NCBI RefSeq assembly: GCF_045348435.1
Contig: NZ_CP157484.1
Coordinates: forward strand, 2,790,001-2,854,000
Source: Alsobacter sp045348435
Lineage (GTDB): Bacteria; Pseudomonadota; Alphaproteobacteria; Rhizobiales; Beijerinckiaceae
DNA length: 64,000 nucleotides
Direction: 5' to 3'
The first letter of the stretch is position 1. Each line of letters starts with the position of its first letter. Shown here piece by piece: positions 23,395 to 30,024 of the stretch. Both the position numbers and the translations under genes were made by a program. The notes beneath the pieces are model-generated. The model ran no database searches, had not been told where the DNA came from, and was given only the letters and a program-made list of their open reading frames with translations.

Positions 23395-23960
23395 GGCTTC
23401 CTCCGCGACCAGCCGAGTTCCGGCTTGCCGTCGAAGTTCTGATGCCAGATGAACCAAGCGAAGTCGGACGTGCCGCCGCCGGCCTTGATGCCAGCCTCGA
23501 TCACGGGACCGGGCGGCATGGACGGGCGCGGGGTGATGAACAGCACCCGGCGCAGCGGGGTGCTCTCCAGCCAGCGCGAGCGCTCGTCGCCGTGAACCCA
23601 GGCCGAAGGCAGCAGCATCGCGACCTTGTCCATCGCGACCTCCAGCGCGCGGGTCACGAAGGCCTCGGCGTGCTTGAAGGGCGGGTTGGAGATGACGTTG
23701 TTGGCGCCGACGCGCTCAATCAGGAAGTTGCTGACGCGGGCGCAGTCAGGGCTGCGCACCACGATGTCCTCGCCCCAGGCGTGCAGCCCCGCCATCTGGG
23801 CGGCGCGCACGATGCGCCCGGTTCCGCAGGCCGGGTCGAGCACGGTGCCCCTGAAGCGCTCCACCGCGAACAGGCGCTCGCTGACCCATTCGGGCTCGAC
23901 GTACCAGTCGTCGGGATGCCGGGCCCAGAGATGAGCGTTGAGCTTGACGGGAGCATTCAT
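23391..23960 (-). CDS. Class I SAM-dependent DNA methyltransferase (NPPF)
   Basis: A 189-residue methyltransferase with the SAM-binding motif VLDPACGTGRIVRAA (about residues 40-54) and the catalytic NPPF motif of N6-adenine or N4-cytosine methyltransferases (VISNPPFKHAEAF). No separate target-recognition domain is visible, so specificity cannot be read. It is coupled by four-base overlaps to the DUF1064 gene upstream and the small protein downstream. It is distinct from CcrM, which has DPPY. Confidence 0.8.
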   Translation of the reverse strand: MNAPVKLNAHLWARHPDDWYVEPEWVSERLFAVERFRGTVLDPACGTGRIVRAAQMAGLHAWGEDIVVRSPDCARVSNFLIERVGANNVISNPPFKHAEAFVTRALEVAMDKVAMLLPSAWVHGDERSRWLESTPLRRVLFITPRPSMPPGPVIEAGIKAGGGTSDFAWFIWHQNFDGKPELGWSRRKP

Positions 23961-24295
23961 CGCACCGTCTCCACCACCTTCATGCGGTAGAAAAGCTCCA
24001 TGGCTTTGCGGCGCAGGCGGTAGGCCGCGTCCTTGGCGGTGCCGGACGACTTGAGCTCCTCCACCACGACTTCGCCGCGCTCATTCAGGTAGCGGAAGTC
24101 CGGCGTGTAGGTGCAGAAGTGCTGGCCGTCGATCTTCACGGGGAAGGACGGCTGGACCTGCAGGTCGTGGATGACGCCGGCGCGCTGGAGAAGCTTGAGC
24201 TCGGAATAGCGCATCATCTCCTTCTTCGAGGCGAAGGTGATCCCATCGAGGGTGCGTGCCTCGACAGGGGCGACCGCGAAGCGGGACCGGCTCAT
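23957..24295 (-). CDS. DUF1064 nuclease-like protein
   Basis: A 112-residue DUF1064 protein. The family core is visible: DGITFASKKEMMRYSELKLL at residues 18-37, then YTPDFRYLNERGEVVVEELK with the D...E-x-K nuclease signature (PDF...VEELKS). Phage DUF1064 proteins are regarded as endonuclease VII/T7 endonuclease-like and may process replication or recombination intermediates. It is translationally coupled (ATGA) to both neighbouring genes. Confidence 0.8.
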   Translation of the reverse strand: MSRSRFAVAPVEARTLDGITFASKKEMMRYSELKLLQRAGVIHDLQVQPSFPVKIDGQHFCTYTPDFRYLNERGEVVVEELKSSGTAKDAAYRLRRKAMELFYRMKVVETVR

Positions 24296-25026
24296 GCCGC
24301 GCGCTCCTCTGCGGCGAGGATGGCGCGGCCGATCAGCTCGGGGATCTGGGGAACTACGGCGTTGCCGAGCCCTCTAAGCTCGTCCAACCGTCCGGGAACC
24401 CCATCATGCCCTCCACACACGAACGGCAGGGAATGCCTTTGAAAAGCGCCGACAAGCCTATCTGCTTCCCGATACGCATCCGGCGCTGGATAGATGGCAT
24501 GGACACGTCGCCCCTGTCCCTGTTGTCCGACGCCAGCGGGGTAGGCAACAATCCAGAGGCGGTCGCGTCGGTGAGGTGCACCAAGGGTCGAAGCAGGAAT
24601 GCAGTTCCATTCCGCGTCATACCCGAGCGTGGCCAGCGGCCCGAGAATATCTCCAAGCCATCCATCAAGCAGCTCTGGGCTGTTCTCCACGATGACGAGG
24701 CGGGGTCGTAATTCGCCAATAAGCCGCGCGAACTCATACCAGAGCCCCGAGCGTTCTCCGGCAAGACCAAGACCGGAGCCTGCTGTCGAGAGGTCCTGGC
24801 AGGGGAAGCCTCCGCAGATGACGTCAACGCCAATTCCATCTGCGGCCAGGCGCTCTGCGGTAAGGGTGCGGACGTCATCGTAGCAGGGGACTCCAGGCCA
24901 GTGTTTCGCGAGGACGCGGCGGGCGAACGAGTCGATCTCGCAGAACGCCACGGTCTGAAAGCCGCCCGTGCGCTCCAGGCCGAGCGAGAAGCCACCGATG
25001 CCGGAGAAGAGATCGAGGACGCGCAT
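24292..25026 (-). CDS. C5-cytosine DNA methyltransferase
   Basis: A 244-residue Dcm-family enzyme with the ordered motifs: LDLFSGIGGFSLGLE (I), CGGFPCQDLS with the catalytic Cys (IV), VENSPELL (VI, Ser where Val is usual), GAPHRRDRLW (VIII) and RGLGNAVVPQ (X). The stretch between VIII and X is only about 55 residues, so the target-recognition domain is small. The ATG at 25,024-25,026 overlaps the preceding stop. A second long open frame on the same strand lies wholly inside it. The enzyme probably protects phage DNA from restriction. Confidence 0.85.
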   Translation of the reverse strand: MRVLDLFSGIGGFSLGLERTGGFQTVAFCEIDSFARRVLAKHWPGVPCYDDVRTLTAERLAADGIGVDVICGGFPCQDLSTAGSGLGLAGERSGLWYEFARLIGELRPRLVIVENSPELLDGWLGDILGPLATLGYDAEWNCIPASTLGAPHRRDRLWIVAYPAGVGQQGQGRRVHAIYPAPDAYREADRLVGAFQRHSLPFVCGGHDGVPGRLDELRGLGNAVVPQIPELIGRAILAAEERAA

Positions 25027-25199
25027 CACCGTCCGCCTCCCCGGTGAGCGTCACAGCGCAGCGGGCCTGGCTTGCCGCAATAGCGCGGCTCCTCGCCCTT
25101 GCGACGGGGGAGGATGGCCAGGCAGCAGGGGTCACGCCCGACCAGCTGGCGAAGCGTGAGTCCCTGCGGATGCGACCAGACGAGAACGGGCTGACCCAT
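25026..25199 (-). CDS. Small Cys/His zinc-finger-like protein
   Basis: A 57-residue protein (MGQPVLVWSHPQGLTLRQL...) with Cys-Cys (DPCC), a further Cys in RYCGKPG and a final RCDAH, enough ligands for one zinc site. Start and stop both overlap neighbouring genes by one base (TGATG), so it is translated as part of the GcrA-Dcm string. Function unknown. Confidence 0.6.
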   Translation of the reverse strand: MGQPVLVWSHPQGLTLRQLVGRDPCCLAILPRRKGEEPRYCGKPGPLRCDAHRGGGR

Positions 25200-25795
25200 C
25201 ACGCCACCCCGCTCAGATTGAAGGCGGACAACACCGGCTTTTTCGGCGTGTCGCGGCGATTGACCTTCGGTGCGTCCTTCACCTTGCCGCGGTAAGCGAT
25301 GGCGGCGTGGTGCGGGCAGTACGGGCCGGCGCCCTCGTGTGTGTGGCCGCAGAACTGATGCGAGCCGGATTGGCTGAGGGCGACTGGATAGCGGCACGAG
25401 TCCGCCGTGAGCGCGAGCAGGCTTAGCCCGAGAGGAGGGCTAGGCAGCGGCGGAGGCTCGGGGTTGAATGTCGCCCCTGCGGCGACTTTCGAGGCTCCTC
25501 CCAGCTTGGGCGCATGCGATGCGTCCCGGCCGCTGGCGCTCGGCGTCACGACAGTCAGCGCGGCGCGCCGGAGCTGAACGGAGCGCCCTCGCCTGCCCGC
25601 AGCCGCCGCGACGATGCGCTTGTCCTGCTCGGCCTTGGCCGCCCCGAAGTTGAGGCCGAGCCGAAACGCCTTGCCAATCACCGAGCTGCGCGTGACGCCA
25701 CCGCCGAGTTCAGCCGCGACCTGAGAGGCGCTGAGGCCGAGGACGATCAGTTTGCGCAGGATCTCGACGCGGTCGTCTGTCCAGGGGACCGCCAT
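25199..25795 (-). CDS. GcrA-family cell-cycle regulator homologue
   Basis: A 198-residue GcrA homologue. The N-terminal helix-turn-helix is diagnostic (WTDDRVEILRKLIVLGLSAS, then VAAELGGGVTRSSVIGKAFR), and the C-terminal sigma-70-interacting region keeps SCRYPV, FCGH and PYCPHH. In Caulobacter GcrA rides with sigma-70 RNA polymerase and acts at promoters carrying methylated GANTC. A Pro/Ala-rich linker separates the domains. The gene lies between GapR and methyltransferase genes (TAATG overlap with GapR), so the phage may use it to redirect host or phage transcription. The family is clear; the phage role is inferred. Confidence 0.9.
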   Translation of the reverse strand: MAVPWTDDRVEILRKLIVLGLSASQVAAELGGGVTRSSVIGKAFRLGLNFGAAKAEQDKRIVAAAAGRRGRSVQLRRAALTVVTPSASGRDASHAPKLGGASKVAAGATFNPEPPPLPSPPLGLSLLALTADSCRYPVALSQSGSHQFCGHTHEGAGPYCPHHAAIAYRGKVKDAPKVNRRDTPKKPVLSAFNLSGVA

Positions 25796-26082
25796 TACGC
25801 CATCCCCAGCGCTTCAAGATACAGCTCGAGGATCGCTTCCTCTTCCTTCCGCGCGGCGTGGTCCTGCCGGCGGATGGCGACGATCTTCTTGATGATCTTG
25901 GTATCGAAGCCAGTTCCCTTCGCTTCCGCGTAGACATCGCGGATGTCCTCTTCCAGGGCCTTCTTCTCTTCGTGAAGGCGCTCGACCCTCTCGATGATGG
26001 CTCTCAGCTGGTCGGCGGCGATACCGTTGTCGCCGACGCTGGCGTTCCGCGCAGCCGCAGGTGCGTGCGTAGCAGCTCCCAT
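25795..26082 (-). CDS. GapR-family (DUF2312) DNA-binding protein
   Basis: A 95-residue DUF2312 protein. From residue 20 it has the GapR pattern: AADQLRAIIERVERLHEEKK, then DIRDVYAEAKGTGFDTKIIK and KIVAIRRQD. Host GapR forms a clamp on overtwisted DNA ahead of forks and RNA polymerase. The ATG at 26,080-26,082 is 11 bases after the CII-like gene, and its stop overlaps the GcrA start. Phage copies may bind the phage origin or compete with host GapR; that is inference. Confidence 0.9.
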   Translation of the reverse strand: MGAATHAPAAARNASVGDNGIAADQLRAIIERVERLHEEKKALEEDIRDVYAEAKGTGFDTKIIKKIVAIRRQDHAARKEEEAILELYLEALGMA

Positions 26083-26093
26083 GCCAACCCCGA

Positions 26094-26567
26094 TCACTGG
26101 CCGCACTCCACGTCGGCCAGCACGCGGGCGCGGGCGCAGGTGAGCGTGCGGATGGCGTCGTCGAGATCCTTGAGCAGCGGCAGAGCCTCGGCGGCGGTGA
26201 TCTTGCCGTCCCCGGTGGCGTCCAGGAGCTTGGCGACGAACTCGGCCTGCTCCACACAGGCGCGGCCAGCCAGAACCGTCACGCCCTCGTTGGTCGTGTG
26301 GCTGGGCAGGAACGCGCCGCCGGCCAAGGTGCAGAGATGCTCGATGGGCGCGCGGGCGCCGGCCACGACCAGGTCGCACACCGCCGCAAAACTGATCTCG
26401 GCCGGATGCTGCGGGTCGCTGTAGTTGTACGTCTGCTTGAGCTTCTTGCGGATCCGCTCGGCCACGCGCTTGGGGCCGCCGATCTCGGCGAACATCCGAG
26501 AGATGACGTGCTTGGTGGTAAAGTAAGCTCTCGGCTTTACCGGGTTAAACGCTGCGTGCGCATTCAT
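26094..26567 (-). CDS. CII-like phage regulatory protein
   Basis: A 157-residue protein whose N-terminal half (YFTTKHVISRMFAEIGGPKR, then EISFAAVCDLVVA) resembles the helix-turn-helix of phage CII-type regulators. GGGGAG precedes ATG 26,565-26,567. Residues 116-127 fit a canonical EF-hand loop by position (Asp1, Thr3, Asp5, Gly6, Ile8, Glu12) between two helices. Similar D-G-x-I-T-x-x-E turns occur in other phage regulators, so calcium binding is not assured. As third gene of the leftward early transcript it sits where CII would be expected. Confidence 0.6.
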   Translation of the reverse strand: MNAHAAFNPVKPRAYFTTKHVISRMFAEIGGPKRVAERIRKKLKQTYNYSDPQHPAEISFAAVCDLVVAGARAPIEHLCTLAGGAFLPSHTTNEGVTVLAGRACVEQAEFVAKLLDATGDGKITAAEALPLLKDLDDAIRTLTCARARVLADVECGQ

Positions 26568-26656
26568 TTCTCGACTCCCCAAAGTCGGCTGGAAACGGAT
26601 GTACTGACTTCCACTGGAAGGTCCTGAGCACAGGCGCGACTGTTCAGCCGCCGCCT

Positions 26657-27025
26657 TCAGGCTCGGGAGCAAAATCGATGGATGATCACTGGTTCAGCCT
26701 CGCCGACCTGGCGCGGATCGAGGTGACGAAGCTGGGCCTCCGGCCTCGGAACGACAACCACTCCGGAAAGGCGGCCGGAGGCGAAGCCCCGGCCGCAAGT
26801 CAGGGAGGAAGCGCCCAAGGAGGGCTGGACGTGGACGCTTACGGCGCCCGATCGACCCGCGACGACGCTCGCTGCGTCTCCGCGCGCCGCCGCAGATAAG
26901 CGCTGGTCCTCGCGGGCCAGCTCGTTCCAGATCTCAGCCTCGGAGCACCCGCGCCTCTGCGCGATGGCGGAGGTGTCGAGGCCCACGCGCATGTCGTCGC
27001 GGATGGACCAGGCAGAAGGCGTCAT
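26657..27025 (-). CDS. Hypothetical early protein, helix-turn-helix-like start
   Basis: The ATG overlaps the stop of the Cro-like gene (ATGA), which supports translation. The first 45 residues (SIRDDMRVGLDTSAIAQRRG, SEAEIWNELA) look like a small helix-turn-helix. The later part is Gly/Ala/Val-rich and less protein-like, so the C-terminus may be less constrained. A plus-strand frame overlaps it (26,678-26,899). Total 122 residues. Function unknown. Confidence 0.55.
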   Translation of the reverse strand: MTPSAWSIRDDMRVGLDTSAIAQRRGCSEAEIWNELAREDQRLSAAARGDAASVVAGRSGAVSVHVQPSLGASSLTCGRGFASGRLSGVVVVPRPEAQLRHLDPRQVGEAEPVIIHRFCSRA

Positions 27026-27243
27026 GCTGCCGCTCCATGACCCGTGTTGTCCTGGGACGTGCCTATGAAGTCGTTGGCAGTCACGGCTCCTCTGGTCACC
27101 TCGCGTATTCGCCGCATGTGCGCCGGCCGAGGTGTCCTCTGGCCTTGCACGTAGCGCGTGACCGATGCTTGCGAGACGCTGATTTTCGCAGCGAAGTCAC
27201 TGTGGGAGAGGCCATGCTTGGCGAGATAATCGGCGAGCTTCAT
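27022..27243 (-). CDS. Cro-like XRE repressor
   Basis: A 73-residue XRE-type DNA-binding protein: MKLADYLAKHGLSHSDFAAK, then ISVSQASVTRYVQGQRTPRP, a complete helix-turn-helix. It is divergent from the CI gene and starts the leftward early operon, so a Cro role is inferred. The ATG at 27,241-27,243 is at the predicted transcription start of its promoter (TTGACG-17-TATTCC), with no ribosome-binding site, suggesting a leaderless mRNA. Confidence 0.8.
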   Translation of the reverse strand: MKLADYLAKHGLSHSDFAAKISVSQASVTRYVQGQRTPRPAHMRRIREVTRGAVTANDFIGTSQDNTGHGAAA

Positions 27244-27250
27244 GGCAGAT

Positions 27251-27279
27251 GGAATACCAATTTGGAATTTTATCGTCAA
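27251..27279 (-). promoter_or_regulatory. Leftward early promoter (PL-like)
   Basis: TTGACG (27,274-27,279), a 17-base spacer and TATTCC (27,251-27,256) form a good sigma-70-type promoter directed at the Cro-like gene. Operator O1 covers the -10 element and the end of the spacer, so CI binding would block it. Transcription should start close to the ATG at 27,243. Confidence 0.65.
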
Positions 27280-27337
27280 CCTAAAAATACCATATCGGTC
27301 TTAGACCAACGGTCGGCTGCCCCTTACCGTTTCGGTA
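27255..27337. promoter_or_regulatory. CI/Cro operator cluster O1-O3
   Basis: Three 13-base sites fit TACC-R-NNN-Y-GGTA: O1 27,255-27,267 (TACCAATTTGGAA), O2 27,288-27,300 (TACCATATCGGTC) and O3 27,325-27,337 (TACCGTTTCGGTA, a perfect palindrome). O1 lies in the leftward promoter and O3 touches the CI start codon, so CI could repress the lytic promoter and control itself, as in lambda. A weak CI promoter can be read as TTAGAC-17-TTACCG (27,301-27,329). Confidence 0.7.
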
Positions 27338-28038
27338 TGAGTGAACTTCGCCGAATCAGAGAAGCAAAAGGCCTCAGCCAGCAGAAGTTGGCCGAGCTCG
27401 CAGGCACATCTCAGCCGCAGATCCGGCGACTTGAAGTGGGCGAGCGTGAACTGACCAAGAGTTGGGCGGATCGCCTAGCGCCCTTTCTGGACGTGCGATC
27501 GGAAGATCTCCTCTACCCGCCCGACCGAGATTCCGAGATTACTCGAACAGCCGAGGACGAAGCCGATCTGATCAATGTTCCGCCGGCCGGCATCGTTGAA
27601 GTCGACGTGCGGGCGGGTATGGGCGGGGGCGGCGTTGTTCAACACGCGTATGTGAGGAACGGCGTCGAGGTTACGACCGTCGACGCTCTTAAGCCGGAAC
27701 CTTGGCTGCTTCCATCGAGCTTTGTCCGCGACGAGTTGCGAGCACCGGCTGCGCGCCTCGTTGTGCTTGAGACCCAGGGCGACAGCATGAGCCCGACCAT
27801 CGAACCGGGCGAGCGCGTTTTCGTAGACACGGGGCACCGCACGCCCAGTCCGGACGGGATCTATGCGCTCCGGGACCGGTTCGGGTTAGTGATCGTCAAA
27901 CGGCTACAGGTTTCGCGCGGACGGGACTCTGCACGGGTCAGGATCCTTTCGGACAACTCCAACCACCCTGAGGAAGAGGTGGGACTTGAGGAGATTGAGG
28001 TGGTCGGCCGCGTCGTTGCAGCGATCAAACGCCATTGA
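27337..28038 (+). CDS. CI-type repressor with S24 self-cleavage domain
   Basis: A 233-residue LexA-like phage repressor. Residues 1-60 are an XRE helix-turn-helix (GLSQQKLAELAGTSQPQIRR). The C-terminal S24 peptidase has catalytic Ser150 (GDSMSPTI) and Lys188 (IVKRL), and the likely cleavage site is Ala93-Gly94 (VRAGMGGGG). RecA-stimulated self-cleavage after DNA damage would induce the prophage. The ATG at 27,337 overlaps operator O3 and has no ribosome-binding site; a much longer upstream in-frame extension runs through the divergent operators and is rejected. Confidence 0.9.
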   Translation: MSELRRIREAKGLSQQKLAELAGTSQPQIRRLEVGERELTKSWADRLAPFLDVRSEDLLYPPDRDSEITRTAEDEADLINVPPAGIVEVDVRAGMGGGGVVQHAYVRNGVEVTTVDALKPEPWLLPSSFVRDELRAPAARLVVLETQGDSMSPTIEPGERVFVDTGHRTPSPDGIYALRDRFGLVIVKRLQVSRGRDSARVRILSDNSNHPEEEVGLEEIEVVGRVVAAIKRH

Positions 28039-28048
28039 TACCAAAATA

Positions 28049-28085
28049 TTCCAGATTGGTATTGACTAGATAGACCGTTTTGGTA
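28049..28085. promoter_or_regulatory. CI operators O4 and O5
   Basis: Two further 13-base sites lie downstream of the CI gene: O4 28,049-28,061 (TTCCAGATTGGTA) and O5 28,073-28,085 (GACCGTTTTGGTA), 24 bases apart centre to centre. A half-site (TACCAAAAT) precedes them at 28,039. They share the consensus of O1-O3 and cover the rightward promoter. Confidence 0.7.
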
Positions 28086-28089
28086 TTGT
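28062..28089 (+). promoter_or_regulatory. Rightward early promoter (PR-like)
   Basis: TTGACT (28,062-28,067), a 16-base spacer and TATTGT (28,084-28,089) direct transcription into the recombination/integration operon. O5 occupies the spacer and start of the -10 element, and O4 abuts the -35 element. The short leader contains GGAGG (28,107-28,111) before the first gene. Confidence 0.65.
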
Positions 28090-28116
28090 GCCTCCGTCAT
28101 CAGGACGGAGGCGGAC

Positions 28117-28392
28117 TTGCCCCACACCAACTTCCTTTCCCTCGCCCAGCTTAGCGCTCTCGCGCCGGGCGATCTGGTCAAGCACCGAGCTGACGACCTC
28201 TGGTTCGAGCTGACGCTGCTCTCCGAGCCGCGTGACATCGGCGGCGGCCGGCTGCTGGTCAACGCGATCGGCATCCTGCCCGGCCGCCCCGGCGTCAGCT
28301 GCGGCTTCGACATCATGGCCGGGCCCGACGGCGGCAACATGCCCGCCAGCCGCGTCCGCTTCGCCGCCGACCTCGAGCAGGCGGCGGCATGA
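28117..28392 (+). CDS. Hypothetical protein, first gene of the rightward operon
   Basis: A 91-residue protein beginning at TTG 28,117 with GGAGG five bases upstream. The sequence LSALAPGDLVKHRADDLWFE, followed by beta-like stretches, suggests a small SH3-like or beta-barrel fold, but no family is recognised. Its stop overlaps the next small gene (ATGA). Confidence 0.65.
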   Translation: MPHTNFLSLAQLSALAPGDLVKHRADDLWFELTLLSEPRDIGGGRLLVNAIGILPGRPGVSCGFDIMAGPDGGNMPASRVRFAADLEQAAA

Positions 28393-28508
28393 CCGGCCAC
28401 TTCATCGACTTCATCCGGCCTTGGGCCATCGCGGGTGGCCTCGGGATCATCGCCATCGCCGCCACCGAATACCTGGTCGACCGCCTCGCTTTGCTGCGCA
28501 GGCGCTGA
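28389..28508 (+). CDS. 39-residue single-span membrane protein
   Basis: Starts at ATG 28,389, overlapping the previous stop (ATGA). It has one hydrophobic helix (AIAGGLGIIAIAATEYLV) and a basic end (LLRRR). Function is unknown. It is coupled to its neighbours, which supports translation. Confidence 0.55.
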   Translation: MTGHFIDFIRPWAIAGGLGIIAIAATEYLVDRLALLRRR

Positions 28509-28519
28509 GGAGCCACGTC

Positions 28520-28894
28520 ATGACCGACCTTTCCCCTCACCTGAGAACACAGGCTGAAAAGCGGCAGGCGATCGTCCATCTCGACGCCCTCACCAAGGTG
28601 CTGAGACAAGCCGAGGACGAGCTGGCCCAGCTGAGGCAGGCGAGCCCTGCCGAGTACGCCCGCCTCACCGACGGTAACGGCGATGTGGTGTTTGGCTTCC
28701 GGCTTGGGGCCTGCGCTTTGGCCAATGATCTGCACGACGAGATCCACGCGATCGGCGCCTACCTCGAGCATGCAGCGCAGCGGGACCTCGATCGCCGGTT
28801 TGCGGAGGACATGCCCGACCGGGCGGTGATCCCCTTCCGCCGGCACAGCCAAGCCGTCCCCGTCACAGCCGACGGCGGGGACTCGGCGGCATGA
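28520..28894 (+). CDS. Hypothetical helical protein
   Basis: A 124-residue protein with GAGGAG before ATG 28,520. It is helical (KRQAIVHLDALTKVLRQAED) with an acidic middle. It overlaps the next small membrane gene by four bases. Not recognised. Confidence 0.6.
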   Translation: MTDLSPHLRTQAEKRQAIVHLDALTKVLRQAEDELAQLRQASPAEYARLTDGNGDVVFGFRLGACALANDLHDEIHAIGAYLEHAAQRDLDRRFAEDMPDRAVIPFRRHSQAVPVTADGGDSAA

Positions 28895-29034
28895 CCGAGG
28901 AAACCCTGATCCTCGTCCTCGCCCTCGCGACCTGCCTGGGCTTCCCGCTGATCACGATCGGCGGCGCCTGGCTGCTCTACCGACCCCGCCCGGGCGACGA
29001 GCAGCACGAGCAACTCACCAACGTCGAACCCTGA
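28891..29034 (+). CDS. 47-residue single-span membrane protein
   Basis: Starts at ATG 28,891, overlapping the previous stop. A strong hydrophobic segment (LILVLALATCLGFPLITIGG) is followed by WLLYRPRPGD and an acidic tail. It is the second tiny membrane protein of this operon. Function unknown. Confidence 0.55.
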   Translation: MTEETLILVLALATCLGFPLITIGGAWLLYRPRPGDEQHEQLTNVEP

Positions 29035-29047
29035 AGGGAACACAGCC

Positions 29048-30022
29048 ATGAGCGCCGCTCTGGAACAGAACGACTTCGCCTGGTGGGACTCGGCCCGCGC
29101 CGGCCTGAACCCGCCGATCCACGAGAATGACCCGCAGTGCGGCTATTTCCGCATGCGCTCCGGCAAGGGCGGCCCGTGGCTCCCCGTCTGCATCTATCGC
29201 GACGGCGGCCAGCTCCTCGCCTTCAAGGGCGACGAGTCCGTCGACCCGCATCAGATCTGGACCTGGGTGGCCCGCCGGCCGATCAGCTACGAGCTTTACA
29301 CCGCCGTGGCGGACCAGGGCCAGCCGTGGCCGGAGGACATCGCCTCCGAGGTCGAGCAGCACGCCGAGGCTCTGCCGGAAGACGCCTCCGAGGAGGACAA
29401 GATCAAGGCGCAGATCGCGGCTCACGAGGCCGCCTTCGCCAAGTACCTCGCCGATTGCGGCGGCTCGATCACGACCGAGGATCAGGACGCCAAGGCCGAG
29501 ACGTTCCGGGCCGAGTTCCTCGCCCTGCAGAAGAAGATCGCGGCGCTCCACAAGGCCGAGAAGGAGCCTTTCCTGGAGGGCGGGCGCAAGGTCGACGCCA
29601 AGTGGAAGGCGCTCGAGGCCCGGGCCGAGGATGGCAAGAAGCGGATCGGCGCGGTGGTCACGCCGTTCCGGGTCGAGCGCGACCGCAGGCGCCAGGAGGA
29701 AGAGCGGCGCCGGGCCGAGGCTGAGCGCAAGGCCCGCGAGGACGCCGCTCGCGCCGCCGCCGAGGCTGCGGCCGCCGGCCAGCCCGCGCCGGAGCCGGCG
29801 CCCGTCGCGCCGGTCGCCAGCCGCCGCGCGGCGCCGCCGTCCGGTCTGCGCACCGTCCGCGTGCTTGTGATCGACGACCTCCGGGCCGCCCTGACGCAAC
29901 TTGCCGCGCTCAACGATCCGCCGGCCGAGCTGGTCGAAGTGGTCCGCGTGATCTCCCGCCGGATGATCGAGGCCGGCGTGTCTGTCTCCGGTTGCCGCAT
30001 CGAAGAGCAGAAGAGGGCCTAA
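29048..30022 (+). CDS. Hypothetical phage protein with coiled coil, upstream of recT
   Basis: A 324-residue protein. The N-terminal 90 residues look like a compact domain (GPWLPVCIYRDGGQLLAFKG, IWTWVARRPISYELY). Residues 100-250 form a long charged coiled coil rich in Glu, Arg and Ala, and an Ala/Pro-rich linker leads to a C-terminal helical part. Proteins of this kind often precede the recombinase gene in alphaproteobacterial phages, so a link to recombination is likely but unproven. Confidence 0.65.
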   Translation: MSAALEQNDFAWWDSARAGLNPPIHENDPQCGYFRMRSGKGGPWLPVCIYRDGGQLLAFKGDESVDPHQIWTWVARRPISYELYTAVADQGQPWPEDIASEVEQHAEALPEDASEEDKIKAQIAAHEAAFAKYLADCGGSITTEDQDAKAETFRAEFLALQKKIAALHKAEKEPFLEGGRKVDAKWKALEARAEDGKKRIGAVVTPFRVERDRRRQEEERRRAEAERKAREDAARAAAEAAAAGQPAPEPAPVAPVASRRAAPPSGLRTVRVLVIDDLRAALTQLAALNDPPAELVEVVRVISRRMIEAGVSVSGCRIEEQKRA

Positions 30023-30024
30023 CC

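Noticed and set aside
23391..23960. Idea that the NPPF methyltransferase is a CcrM (GANTC) enzyme linked to GcrA
   Set aside because: CcrM is longer and has DPPY in beta order; this 189-residue protein has NPPF and no target domain, so specificity cannot be claimed.
26678..26899. Plus-strand frame MDDHWFSLADLARIEV... with a possible GGGAG site
   Set aside because: It overlaps the minus-strand gene that is coupled by ATGA to the Cro-like gene; its second half is low complexity. It is kept as a doubtful alternative only.
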